The notes under the pieces were generated by a model. That model ran no database searches and was not told where the DNA came from. It saw nothing but the letters and a program-made list of their open reading frames with translations. Below are positions 8,976-17,619 of a DNA stretch of 64,000 nucleotides, in pieces. Position 1 is the stretch's first letter. The number at the start of each line of letters is the position of its first letter. The translations under genes and the position numbers were made by a program. The stretch comes from Legionella_C dresdenensis (lineage in GTDB: Bacteria > Pseudomonadota > Gammaproteobacteria > Legionellales > Legionellaceae), in NCBI RefSeq assembly GCF_042649825.1, contig NZ_JBHSAB010000019.1, forward strand, positions 1 to 64,000, given 5' to 3'.

Positions 8976-9325
8976 AATTTTTTCACCACTTCAAACATTG
9001 CATCCTGGGTGGTTTGAATACGAGCTAACAATGTTCTTATTGTTTGAAGGTCAAAGTGTGCAACCCGTTTATCTTGAGTCAGCCATAGTTTTAATAATCC
9101 TCCAAGCCGTCCTAAGTCTCCATTAATTTTGGCTAGCTGCAGTACATAATCCTTATCAACACTACTTTGAATTTGATAACCGAGACCAACCCGTCTTAAG
9201 TACTCGGCAATTGAAAGGCCAGCAGTGGCTGCATTCGATTTAATTTGAATTTCTTCAGAAGGCAAAACAGGTACGCGAAGATGACGACCATTTTTTCTGG
9301 TGGGTTTTTTAAGTTTCTCGTCCAT
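8972..9325 (-). CDS. traJ: TraJ/MobC-like relaxosome accessory protein
   Basis: This 117-residue basic protein has the ribbon-helix-helix layout of IncP TraJ: a basic start (KNGRHLRVPVLPSEEIQIK), then AATAGLSIAEYLRRVGLGY and a long helical tail with DLGRLGGLLKLWL. TraJ binds the inverted repeat beside the nick site and recruits the relaxase. It is translationally coupled to traI (ATGA overlap) and oriT lies immediately upstream, the same order as in RP4. Confidence 0.85.
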   Translation of the reverse strand: MDEKLKKPTRKNGRHLRVPVLPSEEIQIKSNAATAGLSIAEYLRRVGLGYQIQSSVDKDYVLQLAKINGDLGRLGGLLKLWLTQDKRVAHFDLQTIRTLLARIQTTQDAMFEVVKKL

Positions 9326-9390
9326 AAGGATGCCGACCTCTTTATTAAGTGGTTATGCAATCCTTTGGGTATTGATTTGACCTCAAAATA

Positions 9391-9490
9391 CCGGTTTTTC
9401 GTTGAGCACCGAAGGTGCGAATAAGACTTGTGAGGTTTGGTAGCCAGCTTGCTGGTTAGCTAACTTCACCTATCTTGCCCTGCGTTTTAA
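9391..9490 (+). other. oriT: origin of transfer (oriT), IncP/RP4 type
   Basis: The block resembles RP4 oriT. It has a short hairpin GCACC-GAA-GGTGC (9406-9418), then GAATAAG (9419-9425), an inverted repeat CCAGC-TT-GCTGG (9444-9455) in the TraJ-site position, and the nick region CTTCACCTATCTTGCCC (9464-9480). By analogy with RP4 (ATCCTG^C), cleavage is expected between G9477 and C9478. It lies between the divergent traJ-traI and traK-traL-traM operons, as in RP4. Confidence 0.88.
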
Positions 9491-9717
9491 GTTCATTTGA
9501 CTTCATACTATCAGGTAATTTTATGTAATTTCAATGTTATTTTTCGAAAAGCCATATTAATTACGAATAATTACTGATATTTACTGTAAATTACATATTT
9601 ATGCACTTAAGAAGATGTTTAATTACGCCAAAAGGAAAGAAAATAACATAATCTATTGCAGAGCAACACAATATTTCATACCATCAAAAGAGAATAATAA
9701 TTAACTGACAGTATAAT

Positions 9718-10062
9718 ATGGGAAACTCCCTCAGCGAACGAATCGCAGCAAAGCAGATGAATAGAAATGTTTCTGATAAATCTGTAAATAAAGCCGCTTT
9801 TCTTGCGTTAAAAAAAGATATCGCGATAGCTCTAGCTGACGGCTGGTCTATAAAGCTTGTCTGGGAAACCTTAGTTGAGGAAGGCAAAATCTCATTTTCA
9901 TATAAAACTTTTTGTGGCTATGTAGCACGTTTGATTACTACAGAAAAAAAGCCGTCTATGCAGGAAAACACCAAGGAAGATGAAAAAGTTAAAAGTAAAG
10001 CAAAAAGCGAAATTCGTGGCTTTACTTTTAATCCAAAACCTAACTTGGAGGATCTCTTGTAA
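9718..10062 (+). CDS. traK: TraK-like oriT-binding protein
   Basis: This 114-residue basic protein has SLSERIAAKQMNRN near its start, then IAIALADGWSIKLVWETL and FSYKTFCGYVARLI, and a tail ending in NPKPNLEDLL. That is the pattern of IncP TraK, which wraps oriT DNA and exposes the nick site. It is the first gene of the rightward operon from oriT, and its stop overlaps the start of traL. No acidic or membrane features are present. Confidence 0.8.
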   Translation: MGNSLSERIAAKQMNRNVSDKSVNKAAFLALKKDIAIALADGWSIKLVWETLVEEGKISFSYKTFCGYVARLITTEKKPSMQENTKEDEKVKSKAKSEIRGFTFNPKPNLEDLL

Positions 10063-10786
10063 TGGCAAAAATACATATCACACTGCAGGGCAAAGGCGGT
10101 GTCGGCAAATCATTTATTTCAGCAACAACCGCACAATACAAATATCATAAAGGCCAAGCTCCATTGTGCATTGACACTGACCCCATCAACTCAACTTTCC
10201 ATGGCTTTAAAGCTTTAAATGTAGACCATATTCAAGTCATGAGCGGTGATGAAATCAACCCCCGTCTTTTTGATACCCTCATTGAAAAATTGCCTCAACA
10301 ACTAATGATGTAGTCATTGACAACGGCGCCAGTTCTTTTGTGCCGCTATCTCATTACCTCATCAGCAACCAAGTTCCAGCTTTGTTAAAAGACTTAGGCC
10401 ATGAAATGGTCATTCATACTGTCATAACCGGCGGCCAGGCCTTACTAGATACTATTAATGGCTTTGCGCAGCTGATTGACCAGTTTGAAAATGAAGCACA
10501 GTTTGTAGTCTGGCTTAATCCCTATTGGGGAGCTATAGAGCATGACGGTAAAGCCTTTGAGCAATTGAAAGCCTACCGAGATAATAAAGACAGAATATCA
10601 GCCTTAATTCAAATTCCTGATCTGAAAAAAGAGACCTACGGCCGTGATCTTACCGAGATGCTTCAACAAAAACTGACCTTTGATGAAGTGTTAGGTACGC
10701 CAGAAAAAAGCATTATGACTCGTCAACGCTTAAAAATCGTTCGCGATCAACTGTTTGGACAATGTAACAAGGCCAGGGTGATCTAA
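10062..10786 (+). pseudogene. traL: traL (ParA-like ATPase), frameshifted
   Basis: The first part (10062-10313) carries the deviant Walker A QGKGGVGKS and DTDPINSTFHGFKALN. It then runs into a TAG at 10311 after KLPQQLMM. A one-base shift near 10295-10302 restores a continuous reading, TNDVVIDNGASSFVPLSHYL, that joins the second part (10340-10786, ending FGQCNKARVI). The sum matches the roughly 240-residue TraL of IncP plasmids. The cause is one missing base in or near CAACAACTAAT, either a mutation or a sequencing error. TraL is a ParA-family ATPase of unclear transfer role, so loss may be tolerated. Confidence 0.85.
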
Positions 10787-11217
10787 TGGCTGATAAATTC
10801 GATGACGTTATTCAAGAGATTGCAATCAAGCATGGGGTGATTTTAAGTAAGGATGATCCAATTCTCATTCTGCAGACCATGAACAATAGATTAATTGAGG
10901 AAACCCGACAAGCACAGGTAGCTATGCTGGCACAGTTCAAAGAGGAAATGGAGGTCATTTCCTCTCAATGGCGAGATGATGCCAGAGAAAAAGCCGAAAA
11001 AATGATTAATATGGCATTGGCCAGTAGTAAAGAAACTATGACTCGTTCGGTGCGAGAAGCCACAAATGAATCTGTATCAATAATTAAAAAAGTAATTTCT
11101 AATTCAGTAATAGAAATTAATAATATTGCAAAGCAAGCGAAGAACTATAGTTTGTTGTTCTTATTTGGGTCAATACTGGCTGTATCCTGTGTATATTTCG
11201 TTCTATTTGTAATTTAG
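10786..11217 (+). CDS. traM: TraM-like coiled-coil membrane protein
   Basis: The N-terminus (IAIKHGVILSKDDPILILQT) follows the start of IncP TraM. A long Ala/Glu/Lys coiled coil spans about residues 40-115 and a C-terminal membrane helix (SLLFLFGSILAVSCVYFVLF) anchors it. The first codon shares its A with the end of traL, so the two are coupled. In RP4, traK-traL-traM have this same order. The product probably acts at the membrane during transfer, but its biochemistry is not established. Confidence 0.8.
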   Translation: MADKFDDVIQEIAIKHGVILSKDDPILILQTMNNRLIEETRQAQVAMLAQFKEEMEVISSQWRDDAREKAEKMINMALASSKETMTRSVREATNESVSIIKKVISNSVIEINNIAKQAKNYSLLFLFGSILAVSCVYFVLFVI

Positions 11218-11232
11218 CCCGGATTTTAATTC

Positions 11233-12180
11233 ATGACTGTAGAGACTAAAATAGAACTTATTCCTCCAAAACCATATGGCTTAATTTCAGATTATAGTAG
11301 CATTAAATATGAAAATAAGGTTTGTATGTATCCAGGATGCAAGGAACCACCTATTGGATCTCATGTTTTATCGAAATCATGCATTAAAAAATATGCGAAC
11401 AATCAGATAATTCAACTACAAACCCTTGTTTATGAGCCATTTGAAAACATAAGACCAAAAGAAAAACGAAAGTACTATAAACCTTGCGATCTTGATAAAA
11501 TATCGACCTTTAAAGGATTTTGTAATAAACATGACCACAGCCTTTTTCATGAACTGGATAATTTTAATGGTGTTGTAACCCCCAAGATTGCCCTGCTTGC
11601 CCATTACAGAATCATATGTTATGGGTTAGATATTCTTCAATTGCAATTAAAACAACACGAATTTTTGAAAAATGCCGCACTTGTAGGAGGCGCATCAAAA
11701 AAAACAAATGAAATAGCAAGAAAAATTAAAAATGGTTTTTTTCTACGTAGGTTAAAAATGGCTGAAACAGATTATTTAGAAAGGAAAGAAATCTGTGAAC
11801 AGCTGCTTAATGCTATCGCTCCTCAAATTAATTATATTGTTTTTCAAGGGGGGATCGATAACCCCATATTCTTTGGAAGAGCTGGAATATTTTTACACCA
11901 ATTTAGCAGAGATAGTTTACCCAAAAAATTTATGCCTCACATGCCGTATATAACATATTCATCTATTTCCGATGGAAGAACATGTAGTCTCATCTTTACT
12001 TACCTTCCGCAAGATGCCAAAGAATATTCCAATGATTTAGAGATTTTTATTAACCACCCAGACTTCAAAAAACGGCTGGAAATTTTAATTTACTCGCAAA
12101 GTGATTGTTGCATTTTAAGAAAAGATCTTACGGACACTCACAGTAGCACTATCAAAGGAATACTTGATTATTATCGATAG
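11233..12180 (+). CDS. hypothetical zinc-site protein (HNH-like), 315 aa
   Basis: The N-terminal 110 residues hold a probable metal site: C31xxxxC36 (CMYPGC), a conserved-looking SHVLSKS at 43-49, and FCNKHD at 96-101. This Cys...His...CxxHD arrangement is typical of HNH-like or treble-clef domains in accessory-genome proteins. The rest is helical with no recognised motif. It follows traM by 15 bases but is not part of the IncP tra set, so it looks like cargo, perhaps a defence or toxin gene. Nuclease activity is a guess from the motif. Confidence 0.6.
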   Translation: MTVETKIELIPPKPYGLISDYSSIKYENKVCMYPGCKEPPIGSHVLSKSCIKKYANNQIIQLQTLVYEPFENIRPKEKRKYYKPCDLDKISTFKGFCNKHDHSLFHELDNFNGVVTPKIALLAHYRIICYGLDILQLQLKQHEFLKNAALVGGASKKTNEIARKIKNGFFLRRLKMAETDYLERKEICEQLLNAIAPQINYIVFQGGIDNPIFFGRAGIFLHQFSRDSLPKKFMPHMPYITYSSISDGRTCSLIFTYLPQDAKEYSNDLEIFINHPDFKKRLEILIYSQSDCCILRKDLTDTHSSTIKGILDYYR

Positions 12181-12567
12181 ATAGGGGCTACGAAGTAGGC
12201 TGAAGCTTTTAGAAAACATTCGGCACTATGCGCGATACCGCTTTTTACCCGTGCACTTTTTAATGACGACTGTAACCTGCGCTCAGGCAAAGTATCTTAA
12301 ATATGATCAATTTATATTATTTCCAACGGCAATTGAATAAAAAATAAACAAAAACAAAATGCTCACTTTTCAACTACTGTGCCCCTTTATTAAATTTATT
12401 TTATTGAGCAGTCTGATTTATTTTGATATTATCGATTTTGATTAGGCAATTAATTTAATCTAAATTTCTTAATTTCTGCTAAGTTAACTTGCATTTAATC
12501 ATAAGAGATTAACACAGGATTTATAAAAAAAATCGGTCTAATAATAGGAAAAATAAGGAATATTTAT
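12181..12567 (+). promoter_or_regulatory. upstream region of the TOMM operon
   Basis: This is 387 bp of strongly AT-rich DNA with no gene. It presumably contains the promoter of the precursor peptide operon. I see no pair of good -35/-10 boxes at standard spacing that I would defend. The ribosome site AAGGAA (12555-12560) lies seven bases before the precursor start. Confidence 0.45.
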
Positions 12568-12735
12568 ATGAAGATTTCAACAAATGTCTCCAGCGAATTC
12601 AAAAATACCAGCGTTATCCCAGTTCAATCCTTCAAAGCTGACAACCAGATTAAAATGGTGGCCCCTGGCGGTTGTTGCTGTACTTTAGGTTGCTCTTGCA
12701 GCTGCTCATGTGGTGCAACTAATAAATCTAAATAG
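12568..12735 (+). CDS. streptolysin-S-like TOMM precursor peptide 1
   Basis: This is a 55-residue peptide. The leader (residues 1-33) contains STNVSSEFKN and ends in VAP. The core is GGCCCTLGCSCSCSCGAT followed by NKSK, with seven Cys (36, 37, 38, 42, 44, 46, 48) plus Ser/Thr between them. The VAPGGCCC junction closely resembles streptolysin S precursor SagA. Cyclodehydration of Cys and Ser/Thr by the SagC/SagD pair and oxidation by SagB would give thiazoles and oxazoles. The biosynthetic genes follow after a hairpin. A sister peptide with the same leader motif closes the operon. The exact ring positions and leader cleavage site are inferred. Confidence 0.93.
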   Translation: MKISTNVSSEFKNTSVIPVQSFKADNQIKMVAPGGCCCTLGCSCSCSCGATNKSK

Positions 12736-12746
12736 AATTATCTTTT

Positions 12747-12777
12747 AACAGTTTAGCCTTCGTATAGTTAAACTGTT
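12747..12777 (+). terminator. hairpin between precursor and sagB-like gene (attenuator)
   Basis: AACAGTTTA (12747-12755) pairs perfectly with TAAACTGTT (12769-12777) across a 12-base loop and is followed by a T-rich stretch. In the streptolysin S operon a terminator after sagA makes precursor mRNA exceed enzyme mRNA. The same arrangement is likely here, with partial read-through to the enzymes. Confidence 0.7.
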
Positions 12778-12806
12778 TGTTGTTATTTCTTTATTAAGTT
12801 GTCGCT

Positions 12807-13736
12807 ATGAATTCAGATAAAACAAACATAACTGGGCTCGCTAGAATTTTAGAACATGCCACATACACCAATGGTTATTCTCCTTTTGTCCCATGGTCTA
12901 ATTCTATTGGTTTTAAAGTTCAGTCTTTACGTTTTCAAGAAAAACACTCATCTTCGAGCATTGCAGAAGATTTTTTGGCCAACATAGGCTTTACACGGAA
13001 TGATATTGAGAGCGAATGCTCTATGCAAACTTACCTGGAGAGTGTTGGTTCAGTTATGTTATCGTTCTCTTGTACAGAAGATAACAATCACTTGAGAAAA
13101 ATTGCATTACCTCAATCAGTGCCTTTAAAAATGAGTTTAGACTCGGTACTTAAATCACGTAGGAGCATTAGGCAATATACCGGTGATAGTATTTCCTTTG
13201 AATACTTAGCAACGGTTGCTAGAGCCGCATTAGGAATAACTTCAACATCTGAAGTTAATTTGAATGATGGGTCTTCAACTTCAATAAATTTAAGAACTCA
13301 ACCTAGTGCCGGCGGTATTTACCCAACTGAATTATATATTGCGTGTTTGAATGTCAAGAAACTAGATAGAGGGATATATCAGTACAACCCTGTTGAAGAT
13401 TGTTTGGTTCAATTATTTGACGAAAAAGATACCTTAAAATTATTAGAATGCTTTTCCGTACAGGAGGATCAGATATCTCTTTCCCGAGCAAGCGCCATAT
13501 GTTTATTGGCTGGTAGTGCTGCAAAATCAATGTATAAATATGGAAATCGTGGTTTAGGTTTTACTTTGCATGAGATAGGTAGTATTTCACAAAACATTCA
13601 CTTGGCAATTACTGCTCTAGGTTTAGCTGGTGTTGACTGCGCTAGTTATTACAATGCTGAAATCCATAATCTGATGAAATTTGATGGAATTTATAAGCAT
13701 TTATTTCATGCAATTGTTATTGGCGTTGGCCGATAG
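12807..13736 (+). CDS. SagB-type FMN-dependent azoline dehydrogenase
   Basis: This nitroreductase-fold enzyme oxidises thiazolines/oxazolines to thiazoles/oxazoles. Visible motifs are SRRSIRQYTG (residues 118-126), TQPSAGGIYPTELY (164-177), and KYGNRGLGFTLHEIGSISQN (244-263). The Lys244-Tyr245 pair corresponds to the catalytic Lys-Tyr of characterised azoline dehydrogenases. The length of 309 residues is normal for SagB. It is the first enzyme gene after the attenuator and is followed 29 bases on by the SagC-type gene. It should work in complex with the cyclodehydratase in the cytosol. Confidence 0.92.
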   Translation: MNSDKTNITGLARILEHATYTNGYSPFVPWSNSIGFKVQSLRFQEKHSSSSIAEDFLANIGFTRNDIESECSMQTYLESVGSVMLSFSCTEDNNHLRKIALPQSVPLKMSLDSVLKSRRSIRQYTGDSISFEYLATVARAALGITSTSEVNLNDGSSTSINLRTQPSAGGIYPTELYIACLNVKKLDRGIYQYNPVEDCLVQLFDEKDTLKLLECFSVQEDQISLSRASAICLLAGSAAKSMYKYGNRGLGFTLHEIGSISQNIHLAITALGLAGVDCASYYNAEIHNLMKFDGIYKHLFHAIVIGVGR

Positions 13737-13765
13737 TTTTAAACTACATATTTCAGGTTGTATAT

Positions 13766-14821
13766 ATGAAAGAAAACAATATTAGAATCAAACCATATTT
13801 TTCTGTAATTGGCCATAGTCCTGATTTCATTGAGTTAAGATCTGGTGTCTGGAATCATATAAGCTATACCTTACAAGACGATACCAATAGTGGAATGCTT
13901 TATCGCTTTATTAAAGCGTTGGATGGCACTTCTTCGCTAAAAGAAATAACCTCTTCATTGAATATGGCTCGTTCAGAGGCTGAAGCTATCATTGATCACC
14001 TGAATCAACTTAATGTAATTGATACAGGTCCTGCAACAGCCTTTGATTATTATACGGACATCTATGCCCCTGCTTTTAAAAATCGAGAAATAAATCAGGA
14101 AGAACTACTTAAGAAAAAAGTTTATATAATCTCTGATGAAAAATTAGGGGAAGAAATACAGGAGCAACTATCAAAATCATTATCTATTGATAATGCAGAA
14201 CTCATCTCAGAGAATCACAGTACATTTAAGTTTCTTGAAAGCAATGATCAGTCTTGGTTATATAATGCCATCCTATTTGAAGAGTTACTGCAGGAGTTTA
14301 AATTTCTTGAGAATGGGTTTGTTATTCTAGCGTTAGAACATATTAATCCCATTTTTGCTAAAAAATTTAATCGGATTGCTACTGCCTTAAATATTACATG
14401 GATACAGTCTGCAATAGATGGGCCTTTTATTTTTATAGGCCCTCTGTTTGAAAAAAATAATACTGCCTGTTATGAGTGTTTTGAGACACGCGTAAGCATG
14501 AATTTACGTGAATATCACTCTTACCAAAAATATAAAGCTGCAATAATTGAAAGTAAGATAATTAAAAAAGCCGAATTTCCAATGAGGAATATGCTGACCT
14601 CTTTAATGATTAACCATTTAATATTAGAAGTCTTTAATTATTTATTAACTGAGTGCAGTTTCACGAAAAATAAAGTTTTATCCATTTTTTTACCAACAAT
14701 GGAAATTACATTTAATGAATTTCTTAAGGTATCAAATTGCCAAACTTGTGGCTCACAACCTCATCGTGATGATAGTCAACTATTTTTTGATGTCCAAGGC
14801 TTGCTTAAGGAAGAAAGATGA
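13766..14821 (+). CDS. SagC-type E1-like cyclodehydratase partner with RRE
   Basis: The first 90 residues resemble a RiPP recognition element (winged helix with FIKALDGTSSLKEITSSL), which should bind the STN-x-SSEFKN leader. The remainder is a ThiF/E1-like scaffold without an obvious ATP-binding site. A zinc site is formed by C235xxC238 (CYEC) and C325xxC328 (CQTC). In TOMM systems this protein delivers the precursor to YcaO and activates it. The 3' end overlaps the YcaO start as ATGA, so the two are made together. The length of 351 residues is usual for stand-alone C proteins. Confidence 0.9.
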   Translation: MKENNIRIKPYFSVIGHSPDFIELRSGVWNHISYTLQDDTNSGMLYRFIKALDGTSSLKEITSSLNMARSEAEAIIDHLNQLNVIDTGPATAFDYYTDIYAPAFKNREINQEELLKKKVYIISDEKLGEEIQEQLSKSLSIDNAELISENHSTFKFLESNDQSWLYNAILFEELLQEFKFLENGFVILALEHINPIFAKKFNRIATALNITWIQSAIDGPFIFIGPLFEKNNTACYECFETRVSMNLREYHSYQKYKAAIIESKIIKKAEFPMRNMLTSLMINHLILEVFNYLLTECSFTKNKVLSIFLPTMEITFNEFLKVSNCQTCGSQPHRDDSQLFFDVQGLLKEER

Positions 14822-16173
14822 TAAGTGTTGCCAAAAATTATTCATCAATTGATGTAGAATCCACCACCAGAAATCTCATGGAGCGGATGTTGAATCCTAT
14901 CTGTGGCCTTGTGCAAGAAATTGGATTTATTAAACGCAGTAAATTCGGACCACGCATTATGACTGCAGGCGCTGATATTACTGGTGTCCATACTCTACTA
15001 AACAGGGAAGATCCTGGGAGAGGAGCTTATCATACAGGCGGTACTGGTGTTTACTTAAACGAACCAATCATTAAATCACTGGGCGAAACGATAGAGCGAT
15101 ATTCACAACTGGTTGCAGAATTAAATATAAAGAATGAACAGCTATTTGCTAGTTATGATCATATGATAGGGCATTATGATAATGTTCTATCGTCAGCATA
15201 TCTCGATTTATACAGTAATGAGCAATTGGCCAAGACCAGTTTTCCGTATAATAAATTTGATAAAACCTTACCACTAACATGGGTTAAAACAACGATTCTA
15301 AATGCTGGTCAACCGATGTGGATACCAGCGCAGTTTTTATTTGTTGGTTATCATGTCAAAAAACATTCTAATGAGCCTTGGTATTCAACTGCTGTTACTA
15401 CCGGTACTGCTGCTCATACTGATCAGGCTTCAGTATTGCTAAATTCAATTTTGGAAATTATTCAAGTTGATTCAGCTATGGGACATTGGTATTCAGATTA
15501 TGAAGCTCCTGAAATTATATTAGATTCTCGGACTGCACCAATGCAAGCATTACTCCACAAGTACGATAATTTAAAACAGAATACAGTACGATTTTTTTGG
15601 CTCCGAAGCCCCGACTTGTTAGGACACAGCATAGCATGTGTTTTAGAAAAACCTGAAAATAGCATTCCGCGAGTGTCTGTTGGTCTTGGGGCTAGCACCT
15701 CTTTAAATGATGCACTTTATAAAGCTTACTTGGAAGCTGTTGGTGTCTCAAACTTAGGAAATATCCTGATATTAAAAGATAAAATTTATAATAATTTATC
15801 TGATATTGATCCGCGCACTATCTATGATATCGATAGTAATGTAGCAATGTACGGTAAGGGCTATTTTTCTGAGATTATGTTTAAAAAATTTAATTGTAGG
15901 AACGCAGTTACCGCTAGTGAAATTAGTGAAGATATCAAGGGAACGAAAAAAGAGCAGTTAATAAAACTCTTAGATTCATTTTATAGCTCAGGCAAAAGTT
16001 TGGCTTTTGTAGATTTAACCAATCTCGAAGCACAACAGCTAGGTTTTTTTGTCTCAAGATTATGGTGTAAGGATACTTTAAGTTTGTGCTTCCCAAGTGC
16101 GCCACCGATGCTTCATCCACGTTTTAATGCGTATGGTGGTTTTTCCCATTCATTCCCACACCCGTATCCTTAG
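14818..16173 (+). CDS. SagD-type YcaO cyclodehydratase
   Basis: YcaO enzymes use ATP to activate the amide backbone during azoline formation. The 451-residue protein carries the ATP/Mg motif GETIER (G89-R94) and ends exactly in PHPYP, the C-terminal PxPxP tail that TOMM YcaO proteins need for activity. Both features argue for a functional enzyme. It overlaps the SagC-type gene (ATGA) and the next ATG starts two bases after its stop. Substrates are expected to be the two Cys/Ser-rich peptides of this operon. Confidence 0.93.
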   Translation: MISVAKNYSSIDVESTTRNLMERMLNPICGLVQEIGFIKRSKFGPRIMTAGADITGVHTLLNREDPGRGAYHTGGTGVYLNEPIIKSLGETIERYSQLVAELNIKNEQLFASYDHMIGHYDNVLSSAYLDLYSNEQLAKTSFPYNKFDKTLPLTWVKTTILNAGQPMWIPAQFLFVGYHVKKHSNEPWYSTAVTTGTAAHTDQASVLLNSILEIIQVDSAMGHWYSDYEAPEIILDSRTAPMQALLHKYDNLKQNTVRFFWLRSPDLLGHSIACVLEKPENSIPRVSVGLGASTSLNDALYKAYLEAVGVSNLGNILILKDKIYNNLSDIDPRTIYDIDSNVAMYGKGYFSEIMFKKFNCRNAVTASEISEDIKGTKKEQLIKLLDSFYSSGKSLAFVDLTNLEAQQLGFFVSRLWCKDTLSLCFPSAPPMLHPRFNAYGGFSHSFPHPYP

Positions 16174-16174
16174 C

Positions 16175-16867
16175 ATGATGACATACCCTGAAGCAAGTAT
16201 AGTTAATCTTACGCTAGGGAGCTTTTTCATCTCTAGCCATATCTATGATAGATGGTTGAGCAAAAGCGCCCTTTCACTTATGGATACTAATGCACTAGTT
16301 AAGCTTTTTATTGTCGCTATTGGTTTTTTTACTATACCCTTAAAAAGCTTAGTTTCTGGAACATTGTCCTTACAAATTCAATATTTAATCATAGGGGTAT
16401 TTTTAGGTTATGTATATTTTAACTTTGAAATATGGTTTATAAAAATACTACCTGGAAAATACAAATTACTACCTAGAGAAAACAATTCAATTAAGATTAA
16501 TAAATTAAATATTAAAAATCTTTTAAATAGTTCTACTCGCTCATTTAAGAAAAAAAATGAATTTTCTCTCACTAGTATTTTTTTCATTGCGGTTAGTGAG
16601 GAGATAATTTACAGAGGATTTTTAACAACATTTTGCATGGAGTTCCCCTTAAACTGGTTAAATATTGTTTACCTAGTTTTAGTCAATCTTATTTTCGCAC
16701 TAAGTCATATCAACATCGGTTTTGTTCATGTCATTACCAAATTCATTTTAGGTTGGACCTGTTTAATTGCTTACTTATTATCAGGAACAGTTTTGACACC
16801 CATAGCAATACACTCTGTCTTTAATTTGCTAGCAGTTAAAAAACTAAAGGAGAGGTTGAATGCTTGA
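16175..16867 (+). CDS. CPBP (CAAX) intramembrane protease, SagE-like (1)
   Basis: This 230-residue multi-pass membrane protein has the CPBP motifs SEEIIYRGF (EExxxR), FALSHINIGF (FxxxH) and HSVFNLL (HxxxN). In streptolysin-type operons SagE of this family is the proposed leader peptidase and/or immunity protein. The start at 16175 is the first ATG after the YcaO stop; an upstream in-frame start would lie inside the YcaO gene. It overlaps the next gene, also a CPBP protein, by 8 bases. Which of the two cuts the leader cannot be told from sequence. Confidence 0.85.
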   Translation: MMTYPEASIVNLTLGSFFISSHIYDRWLSKSALSLMDTNALVKLFIVAIGFFTIPLKSLVSGTLSLQIQYLIIGVFLGYVYFNFEIWFIKILPGKYKLLPRENNSIKINKLNIKNLLNSSTRSFKKKNEFSLTSIFFIAVSEEIIYRGFLTTFCMEFPLNWLNIVYLVLVNLIFALSHINIGFVHVITKFILGWTCLIAYLLSGTVLTPIAIHSVFNLLAVKKLKERLNA

Positions 16868-17606
16868 TTTTATCAATCATATCCTGCTTCTTTTTATATC
16901 AGTTTTGATTGTGCTTATTGGTTTTTATCATTATGCAAAAGGAATTATATTTGATTTCGCTCCGGTACTTGCACAAAGAACTTCCCTTGTTTCTACCTAT
17001 CCTTTAAGCCAAGTGACCGGTTTAGTTGAGCTTGTAATGGTTGCAATATGCCATATTATTTTTTGTTTTACTTTGCTTGTTGTTTTTAAAATTGATTGCT
17101 CAACTATCTTCCAAATTAATTTTTTAGATTGTCTATACGGTGGTCTAATAGGTATTGGAACAATCGGTTTATCAATTTTACTTTGTACAATCGCAATGAA
17201 AATTATGGAATATTGTAATGTAGAAAAGGTACCTAAAACACTAGATGGCTGGATGGCAATAGCAAATGCAGGATGGATAAGACACCATAACGATACAGTT
17301 AAAATATTACCCCTTTATGCAACTTTAATCGTTATTACCATGCAAGTAGGCTCTGAGGAAATTATTTTTCGAGCGGTTCTATTTAATGCATTTATGCCCT
17401 ACGGGATTTTAACCGCTTTTATTATTGCAACAGGTTTATTTATTTATATGCAAACTTTGCATATGCCATCAAAAATGAGTGCAATGTTTCCTGCTATAGG
17501 AGCTACTGTTATGGGGGTAACTCATGGATTATTGTATTTACATAATCCATCTATTATTCCGTTAGTGATATCTCATGTCACATTTTTTATTTTTACAGTT
17601 ATTTAA
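16860..17606 (+). CDS. CPBP (CAAX) intramembrane protease (2)
   Basis: A second membrane protease of 248 residues follows directly. It retains SEEIIFRAVLF (EExxxR), a His-containing segment (MGVTHGLLYLHNP) and a last helix SHVTFFIF in which the usual HxxxN is HxxxF. That change suggests altered or lost catalysis, so it may serve in immunity while the first cuts the leader. It has about six membrane segments. It overlaps its neighbour's end and precedes the monooxygenase by 13 bases. Confidence 0.8.
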   Translation: MLDFINHILLLFISVLIVLIGFYHYAKGIIFDFAPVLAQRTSLVSTYPLSQVTGLVELVMVAICHIIFCFTLLVVFKIDCSTIFQINFLDCLYGGLIGIGTIGLSILLCTIAMKIMEYCNVEKVPKTLDGWMAIANAGWIRHHNDTVKILPLYATLIVITMQVGSEEIIFRAVLFNAFMPYGILTAFIIATGLFIYMQTLHMPSKMSAMFPAIGATVMGVTHGLLYLHNPSIIPLVISHVTFFIFTVI

Positions 17607-17619
17607 TAGGAGATAAGAC

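Noticed and set aside
16097..16174. longer N-terminus for the first CPBP protease
   Set aside because: It would overlap the end of the YcaO gene by 77 bases; the ATG at 16175 directly follows the YcaO stop.
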